64,000 nt of DNA, taken from NCBI GenBank assembly GCA_963580285.1, contig OY757010.1:65742406-65806405 (forward strand). Reading direction: 5' to 3'. Positions within the stretch are counted from its first letter, which is position 1. Each line of letters starts with the position of its first letter. Positions 11,290 to 20,784 of this stretch are shown here, in pieces. The DNA is from Lucinisca nassula. Lineage: Eukaryota > Mollusca > Bivalvia > Lucinida > Lucinidae. Both the position numbers and the translations under genes were made by a program. The notes below the pieces were generated by a model. It did not search any database and was not told the origin of the DNA. It saw only the letters and a list, made by a program, of their open reading frames with translations.

Positions 11290-11925
11290 TTTTTTATAAT
11301 AAAATCTTGTCAGCAAGTCCATATCTTGAGAACTATTAGAGCTTCATTAATCATTCTTGGTACAAACTTGCATCCAGGCATTGCAACTTCAACGCAAGCA
11401 TTCATATCTGACCTTGACCTATATTTCATGGTTCACTGACTTCGTGAATTATTGCGACCACCCTGACTTTCACCATTTCTCGAAAACTATTAAAGCTTTT
11501 TAAATTATAATTGGTACAAACTTGCATCTAGGAATTGTAACTGCAACGCAAGCATCCATATTTGACTTTTATCCATATTTCATGGTTCACTGACTTTGTG
11601 AATTATTGCAACCACCCTTACTTTCTATCTAATGTAAGAGTCCATTTCTCAAGATCTATTAGAGCTTCATTAATTGTATTTGGTACAAGCTTGCATTTAG
11701 GAATTGAAACTTCAATGCAAGTATCCATTTCTGACCTTGACCTACATTTTATGGTTCACTGACTTTGTAAAATAGTGTGACAACCCTAACTTTCACCCTG
11801 ATGTAAGAGTCTGTTTTTAAGAGTTTCATTGATGATACTTGGTACATGCTTGCAACTAGGAGTGAAATTTTTATGCAGGTATCCATGTTTGACCTTGACC
11901 TAGATTTCATGGTTTGGTGACTTTG
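11290..11925 (+). repeat. Third tandem array of HINE 1, about four units
   Basis: Units of roughly 155-170 bp share ACTATTAGAGCTTCATTAAT, GGTACAAACTTGCAT, TGACCTTGACCTA and TCATGGTTCACTGACTT. A detached piece of the last unit plus the 3' flank (CATGGTTTGGTGACTTTG, CATAGCCTTCGG) is found at 30225-30295. Confidence 0.8.
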
Positions 11926-12340
11926 CGCCCCCACAGGCACGACATAGCCTTCGGGGGAATTCTTGTTGAATGTTTTTGAGTCTTTAACAATATTTGTTGA
12001 ATATTTTGCCATCTAAGGACAAGCAAAGGTTGGGGGCATTGTGTTTTACAAACACCATTTCTAGTTAGAACTTTGCTTCTGTTTAAAGGCAGGGTAGGTG
12101 AGCTACTATAGACATGCGAGTTTTCATCGACTCGTTTTTCTTGATACTCAGCCAATGAAGAGCGCTAAAGGGAAACAACCAGATTACCACACTGTGAAGT
12201 CAGTCTGTATGATCATTTTTAATCAGTGACTCTTCTGACTGAGCCGGGCTTACAGGCTGGTTTTAATTTTTGGTCATTTGAGTCAGTGCCCCGGCAGAGT
12301 GAACTGGATTACCCATGATTTGTCTTTTTCAACATATAGC

Positions 12341-12441
12341 GGATCTTACACGAGTGGTCATATCATATGATAGTTGTGAAACAGCCTTTGGCGAGTTTCT
12401 TAAATTTCATATGAAATGACCATGAGTGTAAGATTCTGTTT
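12341..12441. mobile_element. Short palindromic MITE (GATCTTACACGAGTG ends)
   Basis: GGATCTTACACGAGTGGTCA is mirrored by TGACCATGAGTGTAAGATTC with about 60 bp between. 12065-12340 holds the family G right flank and then no recognisable feature. Confidence 0.55.
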
Positions 12442-12882
12442 ATCATATGACTACTGTAAGTTGGATTTCATCGCCTTGAAATTTGCCAAATTTTCAAAAA
12501 AAATGCATGGTTGACATGGACGTCGTCATGAAGTTACTTAATCCCGCCATAGTGTTATTACATGTGTGGTCATACGATTTTTTTTACACAACGTTATCCA
12601 TTCCTTATCAACAATGTCATATGATAAAGATGAAATACTATGCTGTGTCACTTCTAAAACAGTCTAAAATGATCTTACAGACATTTGATTGATTGACTGA
12701 TTTGAGGTTTAATGTCCCTGTGAACACTGTATAGGTCATTTTGGAGATGTTGCTTCTAGTTTCGCGGGACTTTTACCCGACATTGAGATGAAATGACATC
12801 TCAATCCCTGCCACCCAATGAAACCAATAGGGTTTATAAGCATGGGCGGGCTGACTCAAAGCAATTTTCCTGTGTAGGCTTA

Positions 12883-13011
12883 TTTGAGGGTCACTGATGA
12901 GGCCTAATTGGCCGAAACTAGCTAGTCTGGCCCAGAAAGCATGTACACTCTATATTTTACAGTTCTGTGGTGTATTCCTTGCTTCCAAAGGATAACCCTT
13001 TCTAGAACATA
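12883..13011 (+). mobile_element. Small hammerhead-ribozyme element (retrozyme/PLE-type), copy 1
   Basis: This 129-bp insert in a family B SINE is flanked by TTA on both sides (12880-12882 and 13012-13014). It consists of the 46-nt ribozyme followed by a roughly 78-nt tail with TTTTACAGTTCTGTGGTGTA and TTCCAAAGGATAACCC. The tail is repeated in reverse at 33826-33905 and, diverged, lies upstream of the ribozyme at about 31270-31320. Known animal hammerheads of this type are carried by Penelope-like elements and by small retrozymes; which of the two applies cannot be decided here. Confidence 0.75.
12888..12933 (+). ncRNA. Hammerhead ribozyme, type I, copy 1
   Basis: All conserved parts are in order. 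Stem I 5' strand GGGTCA (12888-12893). Core CTGATGA (12894-12900). Helix II GGCC-TAATT-GGCC (12901-12913). GAAA (12914-12917). Palindromic helix III CTAGCTAG (12918-12925). Cleavage triplet GTC, so the predicted cut is after 12927. Stem I 3' strand TGGCCC (12928-12933) pairs with GGGTCA in six pairs, one of them G-U. Helix III is too short for a stable hairpin but, being palindromic, could pair between two copies, as in dimeric hammerheads of retroelements. Confidence 0.9.
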
Positions 13012-13266
13012 TTAGACCTCCTAAGCGGATTACCAGTATTTATGTGCGGTCGGTATCAGCTCTGCGTGGAAGCATCGGGCAGCCCAATCTATTTCTCCAA
13101 GCCCCAATGGGCGGGGGTGGCTTACAGACATCAAGGACGTACATAATAAGGCATGTTTAATAGGTCTATGCAAGCATTAAATATTTTCAGCTAAATTCGT
13201 TCCTCTATTTTGGGCAAACCTGATTTTCAAAACCTTTTTGTCGCATCTCAGTTTACTTTGCAACTA

Positions 13267-13612
13267 CAGTAGAACTTCGGTGGCTCAAACAGCGAAGGCT
13301 CGTTTGCCATGGATGAGTCAAACCCATTCTTGAGCCCCTAGCGAAATCCTCTACATAAGAAATAGTGGGGGATAATTAAGGAGATTTTAGTCTTTTATCT
13401 TGCAAATGCATGCTGTGTGTACTCATTAGAATCGCCTCGATGAGGCAATTCTAATGAGTACACACAGCATATATATTCATTATAGAACACCAAAAATATG
13501 TCTAAAAGTATCTCGTTATGCCTCCTGGCAGCAACCTCAGTGGCTCGAACTACCCCAGTCTCGAACAGATTTTCGAGGTCCCAAAGGGGTTCGAGCCATA
13601 GAAGTTTGACTG
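13267..13612. mobile_element. pogo-like TA MITE, family I, copy 1
   Basis: Ends CAGTAGAACTTCGGTGGCTC and CGAGCCATAGAAGTTTGACTG flanked by TA. The central perfect palindrome TGTGTACTCATTAGAATCGC/complement is core 2. It is noncoding. Confidence 0.85.
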
Positions 13613-13722
13613 TATAGATGAACAAATGAAACATCCTGCATGATTGTAATGTTGACTAAGCTGACCCATATAATACTACAGGTGTAACTCAAAACGCTGA
13701 TTTTTTTTCACACGTCAATCAA

Positions 13723-13785
13723 ATTGCCAAAGTGTAGACCCAGATGAGACGCCACAGAATGTGGCGTCAGGGTCTGCACTGTTTA
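13723..13785. repeat. Isolated core-1 hairpin
   Basis: AGTGTAGACCCAGATGAGAC and GTCAGGGTCTGCACT form the arms around GCCACAGAATGTGGC. No surrounding MITE ends were recognised. Confidence 0.6.
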
Positions 13786-13795
13786 CCACTTGTCC

Positions 13796-14080
13796 TTGGG
13801 CTTGAAGAAATATATGGGCTGCATGATGCTTCCACGCAGAGCTGAATCTGGCCCGCACACTAGTACTGGTAAACCGCTTAGAGGATCTAAGCCTGTCCAG
13901 GAACCGCGGTGCGAGGCGGACCGTCCATGCTAATAAACCCTATTGGTTTCATTGGGCGACAGGGCTTGAGATGTCATTTCATCTCATTGTCGGGTAAAAG
14001 TCCCACAAAATTGGAAGCAACGTCTCCAAAATGACCTTTACAGTGTTGACGGGGACGTTAAACCTCAAATCAAACAAAAA
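13796..14080 (+). mobile_element. SINE family B, copy 2, with target duplication
   Basis: This 5'-shortened copy begins TTGGGCTTGAAGAAAT and ends AAACCTCAAATCAAACAAAA. A perfect 10-bp duplication CCACTTGTCC flanks it (13786-13795 and 14081-14090), direct evidence of retroposition for this family. Confidence 0.9.
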
Positions 14081-14118
14081 CCACTTGTCCAGCTATTATA
14101 GACACAACATCATTGTAT

Positions 14119-14395
14119 GCCTCGGTAGCGCAGTGGTTAACGCGTTTGACTTATGATCGAGAGGTTGTGCATTCGAATCCAGCCACCGGTATTGAGGTGT
14201 GTCCTTGGGCAAGACATGTAATGACACTGCCCCACTCCACCCAGGTGTAAATTGGTAGCTGTGGTGTAAAAGCCACTGCCTCTCTCTCTCTCTCTCTTGC
14301 ACGCGTGAAAACACCCGGAATGAGTGTTCGAGAGTGATTCAATAAGCTTGAAGCTTTCATCGCAATCAAACTAAAATAAATTAGTATAAACTAAA
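14119..14395 (+). mobile_element. tRNA-derived SINE family C
   Basis: The head resembles a tRNA: A-box TAGCGCAGTGGTTAA and B-box GCATTCGAATCC with correct spacing. The body has CACTGCCCCACTCCACCCAG and a (TC)n run at 14280-14298, and the tail is A-rich (CAAACTAAAATAAATTAG). It is the only copy in the window. Confidence 0.75.
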
Positions 14396-14696
14396 CCTAT
14401 GCCTCACCTATCATTAGAATGGAAAAAATTTGATTACATTATTTTTGACAAGCTGATCAAGTGGCGCTTTGATAAGATCAAATATGAATGTGCTTCCCCT
14501 GTCATTAGAGTTTTACTCGCAGTGAAGAGAATTTGCTGTTGAAGAACGGGGTCTTTCCTCAGAGTGCGGACCTCATTTTCAGAAGAGCTCATTTCACTGG
14601 ACTGCAAACAGGGCTCAGTTGTTCTAAGCATTGTTAGCTTAACGATCTAGTTAGTGGTGAAATAGTTAACTTTCCAGAGCAAGTACAATTTCTAAT

Positions 14697-14845
14697 TTAG
14701 TATTTTTGCTGAAAAAATGAGAGCAGCTTTTGCATTTGCAAATGCTGCTCACATTTTTACAGCAAAAAAATATAAGTGTATTTGCAAAATTGAAGTTTTA
14801 ACAATTTGTTAACTAACGGCATTGTTAGTTTTGAACAACTGGCCC
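14697..14845. mobile_element. Palindromic MITE, family G copy
   Basis: The centre reads AAAAAATGAGAGCAGC..GCTGCTCACATTTTT, followed by TTAACTAACGGCATTGTTAG and the family edge TTTTGAACAACTGGCCCC. Confidence 0.7.
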
Positions 14846-14910
14846 CAGGAGAACATGAAAGTTGTTTCCCTTGTAAAAGTGACAGAAAATTATGTTTAGT
14901 GTTTCAGCCC

Positions 14911-15412
14911 CTTAGCCGTCCCACATGGCTTGGCCGGATGTGCATGTGACTGGTAATCAGGTTGCAGGTTAACCCATAAACTGCCAATCACGACCATTGT
15001 CATCTGCTTTGCCGTCTGCCAGTTACATTAAAAGTCATTTGTTGCAATCAGTGTGGGCCCAGATCAGACTGCTCCTCTAGGAGCAGTCTGATCTGGGCCC
15101 ACACTGTTTGCCTTTATGCAAAAATATTTTTAAAAAGTTTGCAAAAAGATTCAGCAGACGACATAAGTAGACAACATTTTCTGATGTAGTTTTTCTTGGT
15201 GTCTTAAGGGTTAAATTCCAACTCTTGATCAGCAACATTCTTTCAAGGAGATTGATCATGAAATATTTTCTATGGTCATTTTTCCCTTTTTTTGTTTCAA
15301 GAAAGACAGTTGTCAATTCTGGAACGGTTGGTTAGGTAAACTGACTGGCTGTATATGTCATAAATAGTGTTGACTGGGCTGTTAAGCTCCAAACCAAACT
15401 AATCAAACTAAT
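14911..15412 (+). mobile_element. SINE family D, copy 2, split by a TTAA MITE
   Basis: The left piece (CTTAGCCGTCCCACATGGCT..GACTGGTAATCAGG) and the right piece (CAACATTCTTTCAAGGAGAT..GCTGTTAAGCTCCAAACC) are parts of one SINE. The family K MITE sits between them at a TTAA. Confidence 0.75.
14973..15210. mobile_element. TTAA MITE, family K, copy 1
   Basis: It is bounded by TTAA (14969-14972, 15211-15214). Left end CCCATAAACTGCCAATCACG; right end GGTGTCTTAAGGG. The centre is a perfect core-1 hairpin (GTGTGGGCCCAGATCAGACT, loop CTCTAG). The inner CATTGTCATCTGC / GCAGACGACA pair extends the palindrome. Confidence 0.85.
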
Positions 15413-15428
15413 ATTTTTCTTTTTTCAG

Positions 15429-15552
15429 TCTTTTTAGTGGTGTTCTACCAAGGATGCTGTGGATTTCTTTGGGTGGAGCTATATTCCTAGGTGTTTATGA
15501 TAAAGCCAAGCAATCATTGACTGGAATTCATTACCAAACTTTGGAAAGATAG
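15429..15552 (+). CDS. SLC25A26: SLC25A26-like mitochondrial SAM carrier, last exon and stop
   Basis: The exon follows a pyrimidine-rich acceptor (TTTTCTTTTTTCAG). Read in the phase set by the exon at 5434-5507 it gives LFSGVLPRMLWISLGGAIF, LGVYDKAKQSLTG, IHYQTLER and a TAG stop. The GVxPRxxxISLGGxIFxGxY pattern is the sixth transmembrane segment and C-terminus characteristic of SLC25A26 among mitochondrial carriers (recalled from the family, not searched). The 40 residues end at a normal length for the carrier. Only four bases after the stop a TTAA MITE begins, so the 3' UTR is transposon-derived. Confidence 0.85.
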
Positions 15553-15559
15553 CACTTAA

Positions 15560-15768
15560 CCCATTTAGTATAAATGGAATCTTGTACCTAATAAATTATA
15601 TTATTATAGCACAAGTCCATTAAGGGTGTCGGGTAATGTTTTTCTTCAAATTTTATTGGGAAAATGGCTGTACATTTTGCAAACCGTGTATGCCCTGATC
15701 AGACACCGCAGAATGTGTCTTCACTGTTTGCCAGGGTACCTGTTTAGGGGTTTCCCACCTGAAATGGG
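15560..15768. mobile_element. TTAA MITE related to family J, in the SLC25A26 3' UTR
   Basis: TTAA flanks lie at 15556-15559 and 15769-15772, with ends CCCATTTAGTATAAATGG and CCACCTGAAATGGG. Its closest relative is at 55983-56201. It contains an off-centre, shortened core-1 hairpin. Confidence 0.75.
15590..15595 (+). promoter_or_regulatory. Candidate polyadenylation signal AATAAA
   Basis: AATAAA lies 38 nt after the SLC25A26 stop codon, inside the MITE. It is the first canonical hexamer downstream of the stop. Use in vivo is inferred only from position. Confidence 0.5.
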
Positions 15769-15797
15769 TTAACGCTGTGCATGCTGGGTATTTGTTC

Positions 15798-15956
15798 GCA
15801 GCAGACGTCATTTTGTTTTGAAAAATTTTCCTAATTTACCCAGAAAACAGGATTTGAAATCTCATGCAAATTGTCTCCTATGGAGACAGTTTGTATGAGA
15901 TGTCAAGTCCTGTTTCTGGGAAAAATAAGAAAACTATCAACAATTTGTCGTCTGCC
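15798..15956. mobile_element. Palindromic MITE (GCAGACG ends)
   Basis: GCAGACGTCATTTTGTT is mirrored by AACAATTTGTCGTCTGC. The centre ATCTCATGCAAATTGTCTCC/GGAGACAGTTTGTATGAGAT makes a strong hairpin. Confidence 0.65.
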
Positions 15957-16046
15957 GAATAAGCCTAGAGAGTGGTAAAGGTTAACTGTTTTTGCAATCC
16001 CAGAATGTATATTCCTCTGAGGGGAGTAACCAGCTTAGATGCATTT

Positions 16047-17477
16047 TTATGCCCCCGCATCATATGATGCCGGGGGCATATAGTTTTTGGGTTTTCCGTA
16101 CGTGCGTACATGTGTACGTCCGTCTGTACATGTGTGTGTACGTACGTACGTACGTACGTACGTACGTGATCCTGTAACCTCAGGTTAAAGTTTTTGTAAC
16201 AGGTAGAGCCTGAACTTTTAGAACTCATATTTTCCTAACCATATGATGGAACTGGTTTATCTTTGGTATGATGATAGATATAGGTCCAAAGTTTTATTAA
16301 GCAATACCCCCACCCATGCTTGTGACCTCAAGGTCAAGGTCACAGACTTAGAAATTTTCAATGTTAAAGACTCAGGTTAAGGTTTTTGTAACAGGTAGAC
16401 TTGAACATTTTAGAACTCATATTTTCCAAACCATTTTATGGAATTGGTTCATATTTGGTATGATTATAGATATAGGTCCAAAGTTTATTCAGCGATACCC
16501 CCACCCATGCCCATAGCCTCAAGGTCAAGGTCATGGACTTAGAAATTTTCCATGTTAAAAACTAAAATTAAGGTATTTGTACCTGGTAGAACCTGAACTT
16601 TTATGATGGCTTTGGTTCATATGATGATAGATATAGGTACAATGTTTTATTCAGCAATACCCCCACCCATGCCTATGACCTCAAGGTCAAGGTCACAGAC
16701 TTAGACAATTTTAATGTGAAAGATTTTAAAGAGCTCAAATTTTCCAAACTATATTATGGATTTGGCTTATGTATGCTATGATGATAGATACAGGTCCAAA
16801 TGTTTATTTGGCAATACCCCCACTCATGCCTATGGCTTCAAGGTCAAGGTCACAGACTTAGAAATTTTTAATTAGATATTTTAAGACTTGATATTTTCCA
16901 AATCGTGCGATGGATTGAGTTGATATTTGGTATGGTGTTAGATACCTGTCCATTTTATTCAGAGATACCCCCACCCATGCCCATGAGCTCAAGGTCAAGG
17001 TCACAGACTTAAAATTTTTTAATTATCCCCTCACACAACATAGCTCTAGCGTCTATATTTCTTCACTGATTTCAATATAACTTCACACAAATGTTCCTTA
17101 TGACAATATCTCGAGTGAGTTTGACTTTCAAGGCCATGACCTGAAGGTCAAGGTCACTGTGGCTATTTTTAGAAAAACTTTGTCATCGCTCTAGCGCTTA
17201 CATTTCTGCACTGATTTCAATATAACTTCACACAAATGTTCCTTATGACAATATCTCTAGCGAGTTCCACTTTCAAGGTCAAGGTCACTGTGGCTATTTT
17301 TAGAAAAACTTTGTCATCGCTCTAGCACTTACATTTTTTCACCAATTGCAATGTAATTTCTCACAAATGTTCCTGATGACAAGGTCACACACTTAGAAAA
17401 TTTTGTTGCAACATGGATTTTCGGGGTGAAGCGGGGCCCTTGGCGGGGGCATCTGTGTCGTCTGGACACATTTCTAG
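16047..17477 (+). mobile_element. Helentron-like noncoding element (HINE 2), 1.43 kb
   Basis: The 5' end TTATGCCCCCGC opens a hairpin (GCCCCCGCATCA..TGATGCCGGGGGC) followed by ATATAG and short simple repeats (ACGT)n at 16138-16167. The 3' end has the inverted match GCGGGGGCAT, hairpin TGTGTC-GTCTG-GACACA, then TTTCTAG. The layout matches HINE 1 although the interior differs: five units of about 165-190 bp (about 16185-17025; word ATACCCCCACCCATGCC) followed by two to three units of the 140-bp type that also fills HINE 1 (17035-17375). Confidence 0.8.
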
Positions 17478-17769
17478 TTTGTTTTTTTTTAATAATCACA
17501 AGGTGTGCCTTACACCTGCAGACACAAAAGCATTCAAACTTCGATGAAGTACCTTTCAATGAATCTCTTTGCATCAAGTTATAGTTTGACAAGCAAATGT
17601 CATTCATCAAAGTAGTATAAAACTGGATCAAGCAATATAAATTGATTGGTCTTATTGTGGCAAGCACTTTTTCCATTTTTAGATCTGATTGACATTCGAG
17701 ATGTATACTGATTGGTCAGTGCATGGTCTACAATGAAATGTACAACACTTTGTGTTTTGAATTTATTCC

Positions 17770-17832
17770 TGTCTTGCAGTTGACTGGGCAGGTTAAGATT
17801 CTCTAAGCAGTTTACCAGTACTAGTGTGCAAG
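17770..17832 (-). repeat. SINE family B fragment
   Basis: GACTGGGCAGGTTAAGATTC and CTAAGCAGTTTACCAGTACT match the middle of family B in reverse. The remaining sequence 17478-17935 shows no recognisable feature. Confidence 0.5.
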
Positions 17833-17935
17833 GAAATATTGAATGAAACATCAGATCAAAATGAAATGAAGCTCATCAAAGTTTGAACGGATTTCTGTCC
17901 ATAGGTGTAAATTTCGATCTTCAATATCAATAGAC

Positions 17936-18262
17936 ACCACAACCTCTTAATAAAAGAGTTTAATATAACCATAGCAACAGATAAGGTAAGTATTTTGTGA
18001 TAATTGAAGGATAGTTTTTCTTATTCATGTAAAATTATGTTGAGGGTACTCATTAGAACTGCCTCAGTGAGGCAGTTCTAATGATTACCCACAACATAAA
18101 TGTTTATAGAGAATTGACAAAAGTATCCTTAAGTAATCACAAAATACTTATCTGTTGCTATGAATATAACAGTGATGGAAAGATGGACCCTAAATATGAG
18201 TAGATTATACAGAAATATGACCATATGGTCATTTTTCTGAGTGATCTAAACAGTTCTGTTTG
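17936..18262. mobile_element. Family O MITE interrupted by family N MITE (17969-18162)
   Basis: The outer pieces match family O (CCACAACCTCTTAATAAAAG, ATGACCATATGGTCATTTTT). The insert has ends CATAGCAACAGATAAGG / CTTATCTGTTGCTATG and a core-2-type hairpin CATTAGAACTGCCTC-AGT-GAGGCAGTTCTAATG. Confidence 0.65.
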
Positions 18263-18317
18263 GATGTAAAAGGGTTGTATAACACAGTTTCTGTTTTAGT
18301 CTCCAACAATACTGTTG

Positions 18318-18598
18318 TGCCCCACCCATCTGGGCTTGGAGAAATAAACTGGACTACATGGTGCTTCTGCACAGAGCTGAAACCAACCAAACAACGCCAA
18401 GAAGGTTTGAGCCTGCCCAGGAAAAGTGATGTGGGTCCAATTGTCCCTTAAACCCAAGCTGTTTCTTTGGAAAGTAGGACTTAAGATGTCATTTCATCTC
18501 AGTGTCTGGTAAAAGTCTCACAAAATCTGAAGCAGTGTCTCCAAAATGACTAAAAAGTGTTCACGGGGATATAAAACCTCAACACAAACAAAGCAAAC
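18318..18598 (+). mobile_element. SINE family B, copy 3 (diverged)
   Basis: Family landmarks GCCCCACCCATCTGGGCTTG, GATGTCATTTCATCTCAGTG and a CAAACAAAGCAAACAAAAC tail are present; the middle is altered. Confidence 0.7.
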
Positions 18599-18649
18599 AA
18601 AACAATTCTGTTATACAAAGGCTGTGGTGTATTTTTTTCAACAAAATAA

Positions 18650-18925
18650 ATGGCCTTGTTGTTTGAAACTAGCCATATCATTAGTTAACATATCGTTAAA
18701 ACTTTTGACCATTTTATATGCCAAATACTGTTAAAACTTTGATCATTTAATATGCGGAATGTGCTACAAATATTTTTGCTGAAAGAAATGTGGGTAGCTT
18801 TTGCATTTGCAAAAGCTACTCACATTTTTTCCAGCAAAAATACTAGAGTATTAGATATTGTACTTGTGAGAACAGTTTACAAGCTCGGTAAGCTAACAAT
18901 GCCTTGAAAGACTGGCCCCTGAACT
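18650..18925. mobile_element. Palindromic MITE, family G, fullest copy
   Basis: GGCCTTGTTGTTTGAAACTA on the left and AACAATGCCTTGAAAGACTG on the right form imperfect ends. The centre is GTAGCTTTTGCATTTGCAAA / TACTCACATTTTTTCCAGC. Confidence 0.65.
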
Positions 18926-18955
18926 CCCTTAGGAGTGTATAGCCATTTTCCTTAA

Positions 18956-19143
18956 CCATTCAAATGCCAATCACGACAATTGTTGTCGGTTTTGTTGTCT
19001 ACTGGTTACTTTAAAAAGCCATTGTTGCAAACAGTGTGGACCCAGATCAGACGAGCAGTCTGATCTGGGTCCACACTGTTTGCCTGTATTCAGCGACATA
19101 AACAAATGCATTTTCATATGCAGTTTTTCAGGCATTGTAAGGA
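18956..19143. mobile_element. TTAA MITE, family K, copy 2
   Basis: TTAA on both sides, inner word AATGCCAATCACGACAATTG, and a core-1 hairpin GTGTGGACCCAGATCAGAC with almost no loop. Part of the right arm is lost. Confidence 0.75.
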
Positions 19144-19608
19144 TTAAATAGTTAGGTTTTCATTCATTTATTCATTGCAAGAGTAGTAAATATCTATATT
19201 ATTTTATTGGAAGAAAGTCTTAAGAAATGTTTATTTTTACCATGTTGCAGTCTATTTATTGGCTGGATTTTTATGTACTAGAAAATATGGTTGGGAAAAT
19301 TTGGAGACCTTATATCAGGTGTTAGCTCACCTGAGTAGAAAGCTTTTGTTGAGCTTAAAGGATGGTAGCCTATGTGTTGTGCTATTGTTGTCTATTGTAA
19401 GCATTTACACCAGCTTATCTTTACAGCAATAAACATGACTAGCAGATGGCATTTTCCAAGTTTTTTTTTCCCCATGTTTCAGAGAAAATAAGGCTTGACA
19501 TTACATCTGAATCATCTGCTTCACAAGCAATGCCAAGTTCTAATTTTTTTTTCAGAAAAAATAAGGCTTGACATTACATGTGAATTGTCTGCTAGGCAGA
19601 TGATTCAC

Positions 19609-19858
19609 AAAAGATGGGCTGCATGATGCTTCCATGCAGAGCTGAAACCGACCGCACACTAGTACTGGTAAACTGCTTAGAGAATCTAAACCTGCCCAGG
19701 CAAAGCTGTGCGAGTCGAACCGTCCATGCTTATAAACCCTATTGGTTTCATTGGGCAACAGGGCTTGAGATGTCATTTCATCTCAATGTTGGGTTAATGT
19801 CCCATAAAATTGGAACTTATTCAGTGTTGATGGGGACGTTAAACCTCAACACACACTA
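19609..19858 (+). mobile_element. SINE family B, copy 4, inside a repeat around 19480-19900
   Basis: The 5'-shortened SINE (GATGGGCTGCATGATGCTTC to AAACCTCAACACACACTAG) interrupts a sequence whose left side carries AATAAGGCTTGACATTACAT twice and whose right side has the inverted AAGCCTTATTTTCTCTGAA. 19150-19470 has no recognised feature. Confidence 0.7.
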
Positions 19859-19859
19859 G

Positions 19860-20296
19860 CAATCCTAAGCCTTATTTTCTCTGAATAGTATTCTTATTAT
19901 AGTATATAATGTTTATCATGTTACTGTACTGTTGGGAGTCATGCACAATACTGTTAGAATGAGACCCTGTTATATAATGTTCAGTTTAGGATTTGAGGCC
20001 CTGTAAAGGGCTATTTGGAAAATAAGGCAGCCATGCAATTGTATTAAATAGTTGCCAGATTCATCCAGCTTTTGACTTTGCATTATCAAAATGGAGTCAA
20101 AACAAGTGAGGCATATCAAATAGACTTCACCTATTGTATTTTTCTTCATCTACACTTATAAGAACAATAGTTTGCCAGGTTTGTTTTATTTTAATTGAAA
20201 TGCAATTCAGTTTTGCAAAAATAAGAATTCTAGAAGAAACACAGCTGACTTTGGCATTTTGCAGAATTTCATTCTGGTATGTAGTGTCAGCCTTGT
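19860..20296. other. No recognised feature
   Basis: AT-rich sequence with no exon-like frame, terminal repeats or family matches that I could see. Confidence 0.4.
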
Positions 20297-20472
20297 GCTG
20301 ACCTCAGTAGCTCAGTCGTATTTGACTGGTGGTCAGGAGGTTGTGGGTTGGATACCTGGCAACATTCTTTTGTGGAGATTGGTAAACTGACTGGCTCGAA
20401 GTAAACTGACTGGCTCGAAGTGACCTAAATAGTGTTGGCTGAGTCGTTAAACTCCAGATCAAAGAAACAAAA
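20297..20472 (+). mobile_element. SINE family D, copy 3
   Basis: The best tRNA-like head of the family: A-box TAGCTCAGTCG and GTTGTGGGTTGGATACC as a worn B-box. The word GTAAACTGACTGGCTCGAA is tandemly doubled. It ends GTCGTTAAACTCCAGATCAA. Confidence 0.75.
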
Positions 20473-20784
20473 GTGTCAGCCTTGCTGCATTGTCTGAATA
20501 TACTATTGGAAAAACATGGCCACATCAATGGCAAATGAAACATTGGTATGGGTTCAAATTTTCACCTGACCTATTTCAATTTTGTGACACAGTTTACAAT
20601 GTGCTTAACAAATCACACCAGACAGTTGAAAATCACAGGAAAATAGCAAATACGAACTTTAAAATAAACAGTCACTAGATACCCTTGCACTTGACTGGAC
20701 CATGAAATAATTTTTAGTGTGCCATTCATGGAAAAAGCGGGCCAGTGATGCAACCTAGACTAAACACTGTGTTATATCCATCAT

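Larger units (their letters stand above)
6101..12064 (+). mobile_element. Helentron-like noncoding element (HINE 1), 5.96 kb
   Basis: The 5' end reads TTATGCCCCCAAC. The 3' end has the subterminal inverted match TTGGGGGCAT, then a hairpin GTGTTT-TAC-AAACAC, then CATTTCTAG. A copy of the host repeat at about 5318-5360 gives the empty site (..TGGAATTAGAATTTTGC) and shows that nothing was duplicated. This architecture (subterminal inverted repeats, short simple repeats near the 5' end, tandem arrays inside, a 3' hairpin a few bases before CTAG, no target duplication) matches nonautonomous Helentron-associated elements known from bivalves and flies. There is no coding capacity. The interior is a MITE (6137-7424), then three tandem arrays. 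The element occupies most of the last SLC25A26 intron. Confidence 0.75.
12687..13120 (-). mobile_element. SINE family B, copy 1, interrupted
   Basis: In minus orientation this is the GC-richer family B body (GGGGCTTGGAGAAATAGATT, GCTGATACCGACCGCACAT, GGTTTCATTGGGTGGCAGGG) ending in GGGACATTAAACCTCAAATC and a CAAT-rich tail. It is broken at 12883-13011 by the hammerhead-bearing insert. Family B shows a 10-bp target duplication at 13786/14081, so it is a retroposon, but I see no clear tRNA-type promoter boxes. Confidence 0.8.

Noticed and set aside
16138..16170. CRISPR-like or regulatory short repeats
   Set aside because: Simple (ACGT)n microsatellite at the usual place inside a Helentron-like element; no spacer structure.
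15965..16228. Protein-coding frames with repeated Tyr-Val/Arg-Thr
   Set aside because: They are translations of the (ACGT)n run on either strand.
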